Assembly (NCBI RefSeq): GCF_014646675.1
Contig: NZ_BMNS01000001.1
Coordinates: 91,766-155,765 of the forward strand
Source of the DNA: Lutibacter litoralis
GTDB lineage: Bacteria; Bacteroidota; Bacteroidia; Flavobacteriales; Flavobacteriaceae
DNA length: 64,000 nucleotides
Reading direction: 5' to 3'
This document shows, piece by piece, positions 55,321 through 64,000 of the stretch; position 1 is the stretch's first letter; each line of letters begins with the position of its first letter. The translations under genes were made by a program, and so were the position numbers. Under the pieces are notes generated by a model. The model was not told the origin of the DNA. It worked only from the letters and a program-made list of their open reading frames with translations, and did no database searches.

Positions 55321-55530
55321 ATGAAACAAGAAAAAATTAGTGGTAGTATTAGAAATAATATAAAAATAGGAAGCGAAGTCGAAATTGTACAAAAAAACCA
55401 CCAACGTAGTGGAGAATTAACAACAGGAATTGTAAAAAGAATATTGACTAATTCTCAAAATCATCCTCACGGAATAAAAGTTATGCTTGTAAAAGGTGAA
55501 GTTGGTAGAGTTAAATGGGTTTTAGCCTAA
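55321..55530 (+). CDS. YwbE-family protein (DUF2196)
   Basis: 69 residues. The sequence IKIGSEVEIVQKNHQRSGELTTGIVKRILTNSQNHPHGIKVML is diagnostic of the YwbE family, a small KOW-like beta-barrel fold. Function unknown; perhaps RNA- or ribosome-associated by fold. It lies 27 bp after the PepSY gene. Confidence 0.88.
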   Translation: MKQEKISGSIRNNIKIGSEVEIVQKNHQRSGELTTGIVKRILTNSQNHPHGIKVMLVKGEVGRVKWVLA

Positions 55531-55605
55531 CTTAAATTGGTTTTATTAGGAAGTCTCTCAGTATTTTTTTATTTTAAACTTCTAAAAAAAATGCATTAAA
55601 TAATA

Positions 55606-56748
55606 ATGGATGACGCACTAATTCAAGAACTAATTTTACTAAGAAAAAAACTTCATGCCAATCCTGAATTATCAGGAAAAGAAACAAATACTTCAAAAGT
55701 TATTTATACATTTTTAAAAACATGTAATCCAACACAAATAATAACAAAGGTTGGCGGTTACGGAGTTTTGGCAATTTTCGACAGCAAAAAATCTGGTGAT
55801 ACTATTCTTTTTAGGTCAGATATTGATGCATTACCAATATCAGAGATTAATAACTTTAAACACGCCTCCCTAAATTCAGGAATCTCACACAAATGTGGTC
55901 ACGACGGACATACTTGCGTCTTATTAGGTTTTGCAAAATTACTTTCTAAAAATCCACCAAGAAAAGGAAAAATAATCTTATTATTTCAACCTGCCGAAGA
56001 AACTGGAGAGGGCGCACAGAAAGTTATAAACGATCCTAAATTTGAACATATAAAACCCAACTTTGTTTTTGCTTTTCACAATATTCCCGAAATTCCTTTG
56101 CACCAAATAATTCTAAAGAAAAACTCATTTACTGCTGCTGTAAAAAGTATTATTATTAAAATTCATGGTAAAAATGCACATGCAGCAGAACCCGAAAAAG
56201 GAACTAATCCTGCGTTGGCAATTGCTGAAATTATTCAAAAATTTGAAACGTTTTCTAATAACAAACCCCAACTTGAAGATTTTTCATTAATAACCCCTAT
56301 TCATATAAACATGGGAGCAATTGCTTACGGTACCTCGGCAGGATATGGAGAGCTTCGATTTACTTTAAGAACTTGGACACAAGAAAAAATTGAAGCATTA
56401 ACTTTAACTATTTTAAACACATTAAAAGAAATATCAACCAAATACAACGTAAAAATTGAAAATGAATGGACCGAAGAATTTAGTGCAACTAAAAACAATA
56501 ACGAAGCTATTAACACAATAATATTAGCAGCAAAAAATAAAAATTTAGAAATAATATTTAAAAAAGAGCCTTTTAAATTTGGCGAAGATTTTGGATTGTT
56601 TACGCAAAAATTTAAAGGAGCTATGTTTGGAATAGGAGCTGGAACTAAATGCAAACCTTTACATAATCCTGAATACGATTTTCCTGACAAAATTTTACCT
56701 ACAGCTATTAAATTATTTCATCAAATAAGTTTACAACTATTAAATTAA
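55606..56748 (+). CDS. M20-family amidohydrolase/peptidase
   Basis: 380 residues. Metal-site motifs: FRSDIDALPI, HKCGHDGHTCVLLG (Cys-Gly-His-Asp-Gly-His), QPAEETGEGAQKV, FAFHNIPEIP, and HNPEYDF near the end. This is the N-acyl-L-amino-acid or aminoacylase/indole-acetyl-amino-acid hydrolase group. The substrate is likely an N-acylated amino acid. It is three bases upstream of the alanine racemase gene, so the two may act together in cell-wall or D-amino-acid metabolism; this link is inference. Confidence 0.87.
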   Translation: MDDALIQELILLRKKLHANPELSGKETNTSKVIYTFLKTCNPTQIITKVGGYGVLAIFDSKKSGDTILFRSDIDALPISEINNFKHASLNSGISHKCGHDGHTCVLLGFAKLLSKNPPRKGKIILLFQPAEETGEGAQKVINDPKFEHIKPNFVFAFHNIPEIPLHQIILKKNSFTAAVKSIIIKIHGKNAHAAEPEKGTNPALAIAEIIQKFETFSNNKPQLEDFSLITPIHINMGAIAYGTSAGYGELRFTLRTWTQEKIEALTLTILNTLKEISTKYNVKIENEWTEEFSATKNNNEAINTIILAAKNKNLEIIFKKEPFKFGEDFGLFTQKFKGAMFGIGAGTKCKPLHNPEYDFPDKILPTAIKLFHQISLQLLN

Positions 56749-56751
56749 CAT

Positions 56752-57903
56752 ATGTTTTACACATCATACATAGAAATTAGTAAATCAGCATTACACCATA
56801 ATTTAAATTTTTTAAATAATCATATTCTTAAAAATGTTAAAGTATCTTCTGTAGTAAAAGGGAATGCTTACGGACATGGAATTGAATTTTACATACCGCT
56901 TGCAGAATCATGCGGTATAAATCATTTCTCGGTTTTTAGTGCAGACGAGGCTTATAGAGTTCAAAAAGCTTCAATTAATAAAAATACTATTATGATTATG
57001 GGGTTGGTTGAAGATGAACAATTGGCATGGGCTATTGAAAATGAAATTGAATTTTATGTTTTTGAATTTGATAGATTAGAAAAAGCTACTGAGTTAGCAA
57101 AAAAAATAAAAAAAAAGGCAACCATTCATATCGAACTAGAAACAGGTATGAATAGAACTGGTTTTATCCAAAAGGATATTGGTAAAATAACCAAATTTAT
57201 TACTAAAAACAGCGCTTTTATAAATTTTAAAGGATTATGCACTCATTATGCAGGTGCTGAAAGTATTACAAATTATTACAGAATAAAAAAACAACAAAAA
57301 AGTTTCCAAAAATCAATACAGAAATTTAAAGATAAAAATGTAATTCCAGAGCAAATACATAGTGCTTGTTCTGCAGCTGCACTGCGCTATCCTAAAAGTC
57401 AAATGGATATGGTAAGGTTAGGAATTGTTCAATATGGATTTTTTCCAAATAAAGAAATATATATAGAATATCTAACAAAAAAGAAAATAACCGAAGACCC
57501 TTTAAGAAGAATAATTTCTTGGAAAAGTAAAGTTATGGATGTTAAGACGGTGAAAGCTGGTGAGTTTGTAGGTTATGGAACCTCATATTTAGCAAATTCT
57601 AATTTAAAAATTGCTACAATTCCTGTTGGTTATAGTCACGGGTTTAGCAGAAGCTTAAGTAACCAAGGACGTGTTTTAATTCATGGGCATAGAATAAATG
57701 TTATAGGAATAGTAAATATGAATATGATTACTGTTGATGTTACAGAAATTGAACATGTTCAAAAAGGAGATGAAGTTGTATTAATTGGAAAACAAGGGGA
57801 TTTAGAAATTAGCGTTTCTTCTTTTAGTGAATTTAGCGATCAAGTAAATTATGAATTATTAACAAGGTTACCTCAAAATTTACCAAGATTTATTGTTGAT
57901 TAA
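56752..57903 (+). CDS. alr: Alanine racemase
   Basis: 383 residues. Pyridoxal-phosphate lysine K36 in VVKGNAYGHG, TIHIELETGMNRTGF, the second catalytic Tyr region VGYGTSYLAN, and MVRLGIVQYGFFP. Provides D-alanine for peptidoglycan. Three bases after the M20 gene, followed by a clean terminator. Confidence 0.95.
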   Translation: MFYTSYIEISKSALHHNLNFLNNHILKNVKVSSVVKGNAYGHGIEFYIPLAESCGINHFSVFSADEAYRVQKASINKNTIMIMGLVEDEQLAWAIENEIEFYVFEFDRLEKATELAKKIKKKATIHIELETGMNRTGFIQKDIGKITKFITKNSAFINFKGLCTHYAGAESITNYYRIKKQQKSFQKSIQKFKDKNVIPEQIHSACSAAALRYPKSQMDMVRLGIVQYGFFPNKEIYIEYLTKKKITEDPLRRIISWKSKVMDVKTVKAGEFVGYGTSYLANSNLKIATIPVGYSHGFSRSLSNQGRVLIHGHRINVIGIVNMNMITVDVTEIEHVQKGDEVVLIGKQGDLEISVSSFSEFSDQVNYELLTRLPQNLPRFIVD

Positions 57904-57916
57904 AAATTATGAACAT

Positions 57917-57950
57917 AAAAAACTCGTTACTTAACGTGTAACGAGTTTTT
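57917..57950. terminator. Bidirectional terminator after alr
   Basis: AAAAAACTCGTTAC pairs with GTAACGAGTTTTT around a loop of TTAACGT, between convergent alr and fasciclin genes. Confidence 0.88.
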
Positions 57951-57968
57951 AAAGTAATTAATTAAAAA

Positions 57969-58529
57969 TTATGGCATAACCACGGAGTCAATTGCGTGAA
58001 TTACTCCGTTAGATGCCTCAACATCTGTCAAAATTATTTTTGAAGAATTTCCTTTTTCATCAGTTAACATAACATTTCCATCTTTAATTGAAGCTGTAAG
58101 TTTCCCTCCTTGAACAGTAGTAATTACAAAACTTCCATTATTTTCTTTTATCGCTGCAACTACTGCTGCTGCTTTAAATTCTCCTGCCACCACGTGATAC
58201 GTTAAAATAGCGGATAGAGTCTTAATATTTTCTGGCTTTAATAAACTTTCTACAGTTCCTGCTGGTAACTTTTCAAATGCTTCATTAATTGGAGCAAACA
58301 CCGTAAAAGGTCCTGCACTGTTTAAAGTTTCAACCAAATTTGCTGCTTTTACAGCCGCTACTAATGTTGTAAAATTATCATTACTTGCAGCTACTCCTAC
58401 AATGGTAGGTGTCGCTTCTTCTGTTTCAAAATATGGTAATCTTTCTATTTCATTTATATGAATTGCTGATACAGAAGTAATCATAAATCCAAAGATTAAC
58501 AACGCGGAAAAAATTTTTTTAGTTTTCAT
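57969..58529 (-). CDS. Secreted fasciclin (FAS1) domain protein
   Basis: 186 residues. Signal peptide (MKTKKIFSALLIFGFMITSVSA) and one FAS1 domain from about residue 50 to the end with the H1 motif SAGPFTVFAPINEAFEKLP and ILTYHVVAGEF, and NGVIHAIDSVVMP at the end. Adhesion or periplasmic/extracellular role. Own -7 element upstream. Confidence 0.9.
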   Translation of the reverse strand: MKTKKIFSALLIFGFMITSVSAIHINEIERLPYFETEEATPTIVGVAASNDNFTTLVAAVKAANLVETLNSAGPFTVFAPINEAFEKLPAGTVESLLKPENIKTLSAILTYHVVAGEFKAAAVVAAIKENNGSFVITTVQGGKLTASIKDGNVMLTDEKGNSSKIILTDVEASNGVIHAIDSVVMP

Positions 58530-58559
58530 AATATGTGTTTTTTATTGTTTAATGTTTTA

Positions 58560-58567
58560 CAAATATA
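58560..58567 (-). promoter_or_regulatory. -7 element of the fasciclin gene
   Basis: TATATTTG on the minus strand, about 30 bp before the ATG. Confidence 0.5.
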
Positions 58568-58881
58568 GTTAAACATTTTGATATTTGTTTACTTTTTTGA
58601 TATTTTTATTAAACAAAGTGTTAAATTTTTGAAATCACTTATGCTTTAAAATCGAAAAAACCCTTTAAACTATTGCTTAAAAGAGCTTTTTAACATTAAC
58701 AATTAAAATACGAATTTGATTGTTTTTTTTAACAAATCAATACCGTTTGAGTTATATTTAGTCTTTAAGTACTTAAAAATAACAGCTTAAACGTTCAAAA
58801 GAACAATAGCAAATTGAAATTCTACTAAAATTAACTCATAAAAGACGCTTAATTAAATTTACGACTAAACTACATAATGAG
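58568..58881. other. A/T-rich intergenic gap without recognised features
   Basis: Between the fasciclin promoter and the end of the M1 peptidase gene. I see no ORF of useful length, no strong hairpin and no repeat. The M1 gene stop at 58882 has no obvious intrinsic terminator here. Confidence 0.6.
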
Positions 58882-60717
58882 TTAATAATTAAAAAATACA
58901 TTATTTCCTCTATTAATATCTGCCATTAAACTAGAAATGTCAATTTCAACTTTTTTAATTTCTTTTGGAGTTGAAAAAGAATAAAACCGATTGGACCACG
59001 CCCAATCTCTTTTTAAGGTTGCCGTAGAAGGTTTTTCTCCTTTCATCATTTTTAAAGGAATGTAAAAATCTTGAAAACTTCCATCTGAATAGGTTACTCT
59101 AACATCAATAGGCATAGGCATTTGACCGACTCTTGCAAGTGTTATGTTATTTTCTTCAACTTTAGCAATAGCGTAATCAATAGTATGTATTGTTTCAATC
59201 CATTCATTTAGATACCAATCTAATTGAATTCCTGAAACTTTTTCTGCCACACGCTGAAAATCGTTTGGTGTTGGATGCTTAAACTTAAAATCATCATAAT
59301 ATTTTTTAAGTGACTTTTTTACATTATCCTCACCAATAATATAATTTAATTGTGTTAGAAACATACTTCCTTTTGTATAACTTGCTGTACTAAATGCCGT
59401 ATTGGTATTAAATCTATCTGCATGAGTAGTAAGCGGCTCTTCTATTTCAGCATTTACCAAATAAAAATATCTACTATAATTATCTGACTTTGGCTTATCT
59501 CCTTTGTTTTTTAAAATTTTATTGGATGCTAATGTTGCAATGTAAGTTGTACACCCTTCATCCATCCATGAGTGCTTACTCTCGTTGGTTGCCAATAATT
59601 GTTGAAACCATGCATGGGCCAATTCGTGAAAAACAGTTCCAATAATGCTTCCTAAAGTTTCGCCTCCAGAAATTAAGGTACACATAGCATATTCCATACC
59701 TCCATCACCACCTTGTATAACTGAGTATTGTTTCCAAGGATATGGACCTATAGTTTCATTAAAATAATCGAGCGCTTTTTCAGTAAGTGGCTGTATTTCT
59801 TTCCAAGCATTTGCGTATTTTTTATTGTTTTTGTACAAAAAATGAAGCTGTGTACCACTTTTTGTTTTTAAAATATCGTGCTTAAAATCAGGATCTGCAG
59901 CCCAAGTAAAATCGTGCACATTTGGGGCTACAAAATGCCAAGAATGTTTTTTACCTTTCTTAATAGTTAACGGTTTTGTTTTGTCTTCATAACCATGCCC
60001 AATTTCTTGTGGATTTTGAAGATACCCTGTTCCACCAACAGTATATTTTTTATCTAAATGAAGTGTTACATCAAAATTTCCCCAAACTCCATGAAATTCA
60101 CGAGCAATATAAGCATCGGCGTGCCAACCTTCAAAATCGTATTCAGCCATTTTAGGATACCATTGCGCCATTGATAAAGCAACGCCATCTTCACTATTTC
60201 TCCCTGCTCTTCTAATCATTTCAGGTATTTGTCCTTCAAAAGTCATATCAAAAGTAACTGTTTCTCCAGGTTGAATTGGATTGTTCAGTGCAACTATCAA
60301 AACAGTTCCCTCGGCTTTATAATTTACATCGATTCCATTTTGTTGAAGGGTCATCACATTTAAATAACCTACTTGGTCGGGTTTTAGTTTGGCTATTCTG
60401 CTTTCATAAAAAGGATTCTCTTTAGTTCCTTTATTAACAACCATTCTTTTATCTGGATCTATTATGGACCCTACACGAGCATCCATTTCACTTCCAGGTT
60501 GAAAAGCATTAAAATATAAATGGTAAAATACTTTTTCTAATACATCTGGTGAATTATTTGTATAAACTAGGTTTTGAGTTCCATTATATTTATAATTAGC
60601 AACATCTACATCCACATCCATTGTATAATTCACATGTTGTTGCCAGTAAGCTGTATTGTTTTGAGCTGTAATTGAAACTGCCGAAACCAACATAATTAGT
60701 TGTAAAAATCTTTTCAT
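58882..60717 (-). CDS. Secreted M1-family metallopeptidase
   Basis: 611 residues. Signal peptide (MKRFLQLIMLVSAVSITAQ). Substrate-recognition motif GGMEY (339-343), zinc site HELAH (364-368) and third ligand E387 in MDEG. Aminopeptidase-like, acting outside the cytoplasm; no type IX sorting tail is seen, so it may be periplasmic. Behind the terminator of the S8 protease gene, separately transcribed. Confidence 0.92.
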   Translation of the reverse strand: MKRFLQLIMLVSAVSITAQNNTAYWQQHVNYTMDVDVDVANYKYNGTQNLVYTNNSPDVLEKVFYHLYFNAFQPGSEMDARVGSIIDPDKRMVVNKGTKENPFYESRIAKLKPDQVGYLNVMTLQQNGIDVNYKAEGTVLIVALNNPIQPGETVTFDMTFEGQIPEMIRRAGRNSEDGVALSMAQWYPKMAEYDFEGWHADAYIAREFHGVWGNFDVTLHLDKKYTVGGTGYLQNPQEIGHGYEDKTKPLTIKKGKKHSWHFVAPNVHDFTWAADPDFKHDILKTKSGTQLHFLYKNNKKYANAWKEIQPLTEKALDYFNETIGPYPWKQYSVIQGGDGGMEYAMCTLISGGETLGSIIGTVFHELAHAWFQQLLATNESKHSWMDEGCTTYIATLASNKILKNKGDKPKSDNYSRYFYLVNAEIEEPLTTHADRFNTNTAFSTASYTKGSMFLTQLNYIIGEDNVKKSLKKYYDDFKFKHPTPNDFQRVAEKVSGIQLDWYLNEWIETIHTIDYAIAKVEENNITLARVGQMPMPIDVRVTYSDGSFQDFYIPLKMMKGEKPSTATLKRDWAWSNRFYSFSTPKEIKKVEIDISSLMADINRGNNVFFNY

Positions 60718-60767
60718 TAATTAGTTTTAATAGTTAAAATGGCAATATAAACATAAGTCTATAAAAC

Positions 60768-60799
60768 AAAAAAGCACATTCTAATTGAATGTGCTTTTT
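60768..60799 (-). terminator. Terminator of the S8 protease gene
   Basis: AAAAAAGCACATTC pairs with GAATGTGCTTTTT, loop TAATT; on the minus strand the hairpin is followed by a T-run. Confidence 0.88.
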
Positions 60800-60819
60800 A
60801 ACAGAATATTATAATTTTA

Positions 60820-62460
60820 CTACTTTCCGTTTACCATTTTATCGGCTAAAACTAAAGCATTGTATGCGTTCGCTACTTTACCCGAAATAGATAATGTAGA
60901 GAAATTAACTTTTTCGTCTTTTTTTCCAGGAACTAATACTTCTAGATCTAATTTAGTTCCAGAATTCATAATAATATGTTTTACCTGACTTGCAGATAAT
61001 TGTGGATAATAAGATCTTACCAATGTTGCAATACCTGCAACCTCTGGAGACGCCATTGATGTTCCACTAAATTTTGCATATTCGTTTTTAGGAACCGTAG
61101 AATAAATTTGAACTCCAGGAGCAAATACATCTACATTCTTTTGACCGTAATTTGTAAATGAAGCTGGTAATTTTTCATTATAATTTACACTCATTGCTCC
61201 AATAGTTAATACATTATCAGCAACTTCATTTATTTTATCAAAAGAATCATTTGGCCAGTTATCACTTACATCAATATCTTCACTAGAGTTACCAGCAGCG
61301 TGAACTAATAAAACATCGTGTTTTTCTGCATACTTAATAGCATCAACAACCCAATGACGGTGTGGAGAATAACTTTTCCCAAAACTCATATTTACTACTT
61401 TTGCACCATTATCTACTGCATATCTAATTGCTAAAGCAACATCCTTATCACGTTCATCTCCATCTGGTACAGCTCTTACCGACATTAATTTTGCATTGTG
61501 TGCAACTCCACGCATACCAAGACCATTTTTGCGAGAAGCTAAAATAATACCAGCAACATGAGTTCCGTGAGATTCAACATCTTTTGAACCGATTACAAAT
61601 CCGTTACCATAGTTAACATCTGTAATATCTTCTGGATTGTCTCCTACAATTGCTCTACCATCAAAATTTAAATCGTAATTTTTATTTTCTTTTTGATTCT
61701 CATAATAATCGTTAAAAGCTTTTTCATCAAAACCATTACTAAACATCCCAATTAAGCCATTTGCTTGTCCTTGAATAGCTACATCATCTGTTTTAATAGC
61801 TTTAAGATCTTCTATGGTAAGGGTTTCTTTTCCAATAAATTCTTTTACAGAATTCATAACTCCTTCTATTTGAGCTAGACGTTCCATGGTATTGAAATGA
61901 TTTTTTGAAGCAGCTTTATAAGCTTCTAAATACTCTTGGTATTTTTCAAAATCTGCTTTTTCCTCTTCAGAAATATTTTCAGCAGTTTTTCCTTCAAAAC
62001 GACTGTTTAATTTAGCTACAATACGTGTAATCTCTAATTGTTCCGGTGCAGCTACACCATTACCGCCTAAAAAGTTCCATCCGTAAACGTCATCTACATA
62101 TCCGTTTTTATCATCATCTATATTGTTACCTGCAATTTCCTTTGGATTTGTCCAAAGTTCATCTTTTAAGTCTTCGTGTTCAATGTCAATTCCTGAATCT
62201 ATAACAGCAACAATTACCGTTTCTCCTGTTTTTCCTTCTAAAAATTGGTATGCTTTATCTAAACTCATGCCTGGAATTGTGTCTGTTACCAAATCAGCAT
62301 GTGCCCAATGTTTAAATTGTTCATCACTTACAGTTCCTTGCTTTGCAGCCATTGAAACAGCTGTATCCATAGTTGGTACTGCCATATTTTTTACAGAACT
62401 ACAACTAGTTAATGTAGCAACCGCAATTGCCACTACGTACATTGATTTTACTATTCTCAT
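60820..62460 (-). CDS. S8-family (subtilase) lipoprotein peptidase with long insertion
   Basis: 546 residues. Lipobox TLTSC (C20). Catalytic triad D88 (VIDSGID), H298 (SHGTHVAG) and S468 (GTSMASP), with oxyanion N391. The Asp and His are about 210 residues apart rather than the usual 30-60, because of a helical, charged insertion at about 130-290. A membrane-anchored extracytoplasmic protease. Lies 13 bp downstream of the MBL gene, so probably co-transcribed with it. Confidence 0.92.
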   Translation of the reverse strand: MRIVKSMYVVAIAVATLTSCSSVKNMAVPTMDTAVSMAAKQGTVSDEQFKHWAHADLVTDTIPGMSLDKAYQFLEGKTGETVIVAVIDSGIDIEHEDLKDELWTNPKEIAGNNIDDDKNGYVDDVYGWNFLGGNGVAAPEQLEITRIVAKLNSRFEGKTAENISEEEKADFEKYQEYLEAYKAASKNHFNTMERLAQIEGVMNSVKEFIGKETLTIEDLKAIKTDDVAIQGQANGLIGMFSNGFDEKAFNDYYENQKENKNYDLNFDGRAIVGDNPEDITDVNYGNGFVIGSKDVESHGTHVAGIILASRKNGLGMRGVAHNAKLMSVRAVPDGDERDKDVALAIRYAVDNGAKVVNMSFGKSYSPHRHWVVDAIKYAEKHDVLLVHAAGNSSEDIDVSDNWPNDSFDKINEVADNVLTIGAMSVNYNEKLPASFTNYGQKNVDVFAPGVQIYSTVPKNEYAKFSGTSMASPEVAGIATLVRSYYPQLSASQVKHIIMNSGTKLDLEVLVPGKKDEKVNFSTLSISGKVANAYNALVLADKMVNGK

Positions 62461-62473
62461 TTCTATTTACTAT

Positions 62474-63334
62474 TTAATTAAATACTTGGTTAAATTTATA
62501 TGTTTGGTTTAATCGCACTCCTTTTTCGGTATGTTTAAGAGTACATAATTCGTTTGTTGCGTCGTGCTCTAAAAACAAAAAGTAATTATTATCTGCAGCT
62601 TGGTTTAAAAATTTGGCTTTTTCATCCATTGTTAATAACGGACGTGTGTCGTAACCCATTACATAAGGCAAAGGAATATGACCAACTGTTGGTAATAAAT
62701 CTGCCATAAAAACAAGTGTTTTTCCTTTATATTGAATGTGTGGAATCATTTGCTTTTCGGTATGTCCATCTGCAAATAAAATATCGAAACCAAGTGCGGT
62801 ATTTGTTGCAAAATCACCTGAAGGTAAATTCACAAAATTTAGTTGACCACTAGCTTCAATTGGATTTATATTTTCTTTTAAAAATGAAGCTTTTTCTCTA
62901 ACATTTGGCTCAACTGCCCATTGCCAATGATTTTTGTTCGACCAAAATTTAGCATTTTTAAAAGCTGGTTCGTAACCCGTTCTATCTTTGTTCCATTGAA
63001 TAGCACCTCCACAATGGTCGAAATGAAGATGAGTTAAAAATACATCGGTAATATCATCTCTGTGAAAACCGTATTTTGCTAATGAAGTGTCTAAGGAGAA
63101 ATCTCCAAAAAAGTAATAATAGCCAAAAAACTTATCGGATTGTTTGTTTCCTGTACCTGTATCAATTAATATAAGCCGATCCCCGTCTTGAATAAGCATG
63201 GTTCGCATACTCATATCTATTAAATTATTACTATCTGCTGGGTTTGTGCGTTGCCAAAGTGTTTTTGGAACTACTCCAAACATAGCGCCACCATCTAACT
63301 TAAAGTTTCCTGTTTCAATAGGGTAAATTGTCAT
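62474..63334 (-). CDS. MBL-fold metallo-hydrolase
   Basis: 286 residues. Metal motif THLHFDH (101-107), then further ligands in DGHTEKQMIPH and LEHDA. The general form is that of the AHL-lactonase-like branch of the beta-lactamase fold, but a specific substrate cannot be named. Followed after 13 bp by the S8 protease gene. Confidence 0.87.
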   Translation of the reverse strand: MTIYPIETGNFKLDGGAMFGVVPKTLWQRTNPADSNNLIDMSMRTMLIQDGDRLILIDTGTGNKQSDKFFGYYYFFGDFSLDTSLAKYGFHRDDITDVFLTHLHFDHCGGAIQWNKDRTGYEPAFKNAKFWSNKNHWQWAVEPNVREKASFLKENINPIEASGQLNFVNLPSGDFATNTALGFDILFADGHTEKQMIPHIQYKGKTLVFMADLLPTVGHIPLPYVMGYDTRPLLTMDEKAKFLNQAADNNYFLFLEHDATNELCTLKHTEKGVRLNQTYKFNQVFN

Positions 63335-63458
63335 TCTTATATAAAATTTTCAACTGTATAATAACAACTTAATCCTTAGTAAGGTAAACTTTTAAGTTGT
63401 ACTATATGAATTTCACAAAGATACGTGATTTTCTGCTTAACAAAATGTTAAATAAATC

Positions 63459-63487
63459 AAAAAACCTAAGCAATTGCTTAGGTTTTT
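63459..63487 (-). terminator. Terminator downstream of tRNA-Cys
   Basis: AACCTAAGCAATTGCTTAGGTT is a perfect palindrome with A/T tracts on both sides, just 4 bp beyond the tRNA 3' end. Confidence 0.88.
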
Positions 63488-63491
63488 GTAG

Positions 63492-63562
63492 AGGCGTCGA
63501 GCGGATTCGAACCGCTGTAGGAGCTTTTGCAGAGCCCAGCCTAGCCACTCGGCCACGACGCC
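63492..63562 (-). tRNA. tRNA-Cys (anticodon GCA)
   Basis: 71 nt on the minus strand. Acceptor arm GGCGTCG pairs with CGACGCC; D-arm GCCGAGTGGCTAGGC; anticodon stem-loop GGGCT-CTGCAAA-AGCTC with anticodon GCA; T-arm AGCGG-TTCGAAT-CCGCT; discriminator base U, as expected for Cys. The CCA end is not encoded. Confidence 0.96.
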
Positions 63563-63632
63563 TTAATTGGATTGCAAATTTAACCATTTTTAATAAGTTG
63601 GCAACATTTTTTTGAAATTATTGTATCCCTGA

Positions 63633-64000
63633 TTAATTATTAAGCTTCTTTCTTGTCTTACTCATTTCTATAGTAACCATTGCAACATTACCTCCAATTG
63701 GTGGATTTAGTTTAGAAACTTCAACTTTTGCAAATTTTACAATAACAATTTCATTTAAAATACGGTCTAAAATACGTTTAGCAACTTCCTCTAAAAGCTT
63801 AGATCTTATTGCCATTTCTTCTTTTACAATTTTGTTTAAATGCACATAATCTACAGTATCTGCAAGATTATCTGAAATAGCCGATTTAGATAAATTTGCC
63901 TTTACAGTTACATCTACTCTATAATCTGAACCTATTTTCCCCTCTTCAACCAAACAGCCGTGATATGCATATACACGAATATTTTTTACTTTAATAACTC
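63633..64000 (-). CDS. folB: Dihydroneopterin aldolase, start just beyond the window
   Basis: At least 122 residues visible; the frame continues to the window end, and the visible N-terminus VIKVKNIRVYAYHGCLVEEGK suggests only about two residues (such as MG) are missing. Motifs: YAYHGCLVEEGKIGSD (pterin site), VDYVHLNKIVKEEM, LLEEVAKRILDRI and NPPIGGNVAMVTIEM. It converts dihydroneopterin to hydroxymethyl-dihydropterin in folate synthesis. Located 70 bp upstream of the tRNA-Cys gene on the same strand. Confidence 0.92.
   Translation of the reverse strand, partial: VIKVKNIRVYAYHGCLVEEGKIGSDYRVDVTVKANLSKSAISDNLADTVDYVHLNKIVKEEMAIRSKLLEEVAKRILDRILNEIVIVKFAKVEVSKLNPPIGGNVAMVTIEMSKTRKKLNN

Overview
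This window is chromosomal DNA of a flavobacterium (phylum Bacteroidota, most likely family Flavobacteriaceae). The reasons are strong A+T bias, promoters of the Bacteroidota type (TAnnTTTG at -7), a SprE/PorW type IX secretion lipoprotein, a TonB-dependent receptor with an N-terminal carboxypeptidase-regulatory-like domain, an ATP synthase locus without beta and epsilon genes, and families typical of the group (DUF5687, DUF3109, a BNR-repeat sortilin-like exoprotein). I cannot name the genus. There is no prophage, CRISPR array, rRNA or intact insertion sequence; one tRNA (Cys, GCA) is present.

Layout. 1-3 kb: L-fucose use (5'-complete but cut GH29 alpha-L-fucosidase, L-fuconate dehydratase, AraC regulator). 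3-7.5 kb: large secreted BNR-repeat protein and convergent thiL. 7.6-12.2 kb: SUF iron-sulfur operon (A-type carrier, sufB, a flavodoxin-like gene, sufC, sufD) with no sufS or sufE. 12.3-18 kb: small FAD protein, MarC, DUF3109 protein, class Ia ribonucleotide reductase nrdB-nrdA. 19-37 kb: a phosphate-acquisition region with PiT and Na/Pi transporters, both carrying PhoU-like tails, a TonB receptor with a stand-alone copy of its N-terminal domain, an internally duplicated lipoprotein, a phosphate-type porin, and pstSCAB-phoU. It is interrupted by dgt and a small MORN-like gene. 37-40.5 kb: AlbA_2-type protein, SDR, two lipoproteins. 40.6-49.3 kb (minus strand): sprE, bactofilin, atpZ, a DUF6168-like gene, atpB-E-F-H-A-G. 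49.4-52.8 kb: PadR-controlled ABC exporter. 52.9-64 kb: ferredoxin-type reductase, LysE, PepSY, YwbE, M20 peptidase, alanine racemase, fasciclin protein, M1 and S8 peptidases, MBL hydrolase, tRNA-Cys and folB (cut by the window end).

The most interesting region is 19-37 kb. Four promoters (before 25254, 25750, 31558 and 32648) share one architecture: two TTAAC/TTTAC half-sites exactly 11 bp apart, the second exactly 19 bp before a TTTGC, and the start codon 26-28 bp after the first base of that TTTGC. The 11-bp direct repeat is the classical spacing of PhoB half-sites, and one of the four genes is pstS, so I read this as the Pho operator of this organism. It ties an uncharacterised TonB receptor, its stand-alone domain paralogue and probably the duplicated lipoprotein to phosphate starvation. 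A fifth, related array at 31151-31178 precedes a promoter-like element and a strong terminator with no ORF between them: a candidate Pho-linked small RNA. The system would move phosphate or a phosphorus compound across the outer membrane (porin, TonB receptor, lipoprotein) and then across the inner membrane (PstSCAB, PiT, Na/Pi), with PhoU signalling. phoB/phoR are not in the window.

Other points: four extra 54-55 bp tandem copies of the atpG 3' end, a 126-bp intergenic element with terminal inverted repeats, a decayed type IX sorting-signal remnant, and a near-perfect PadR-type operator over its own promoter.
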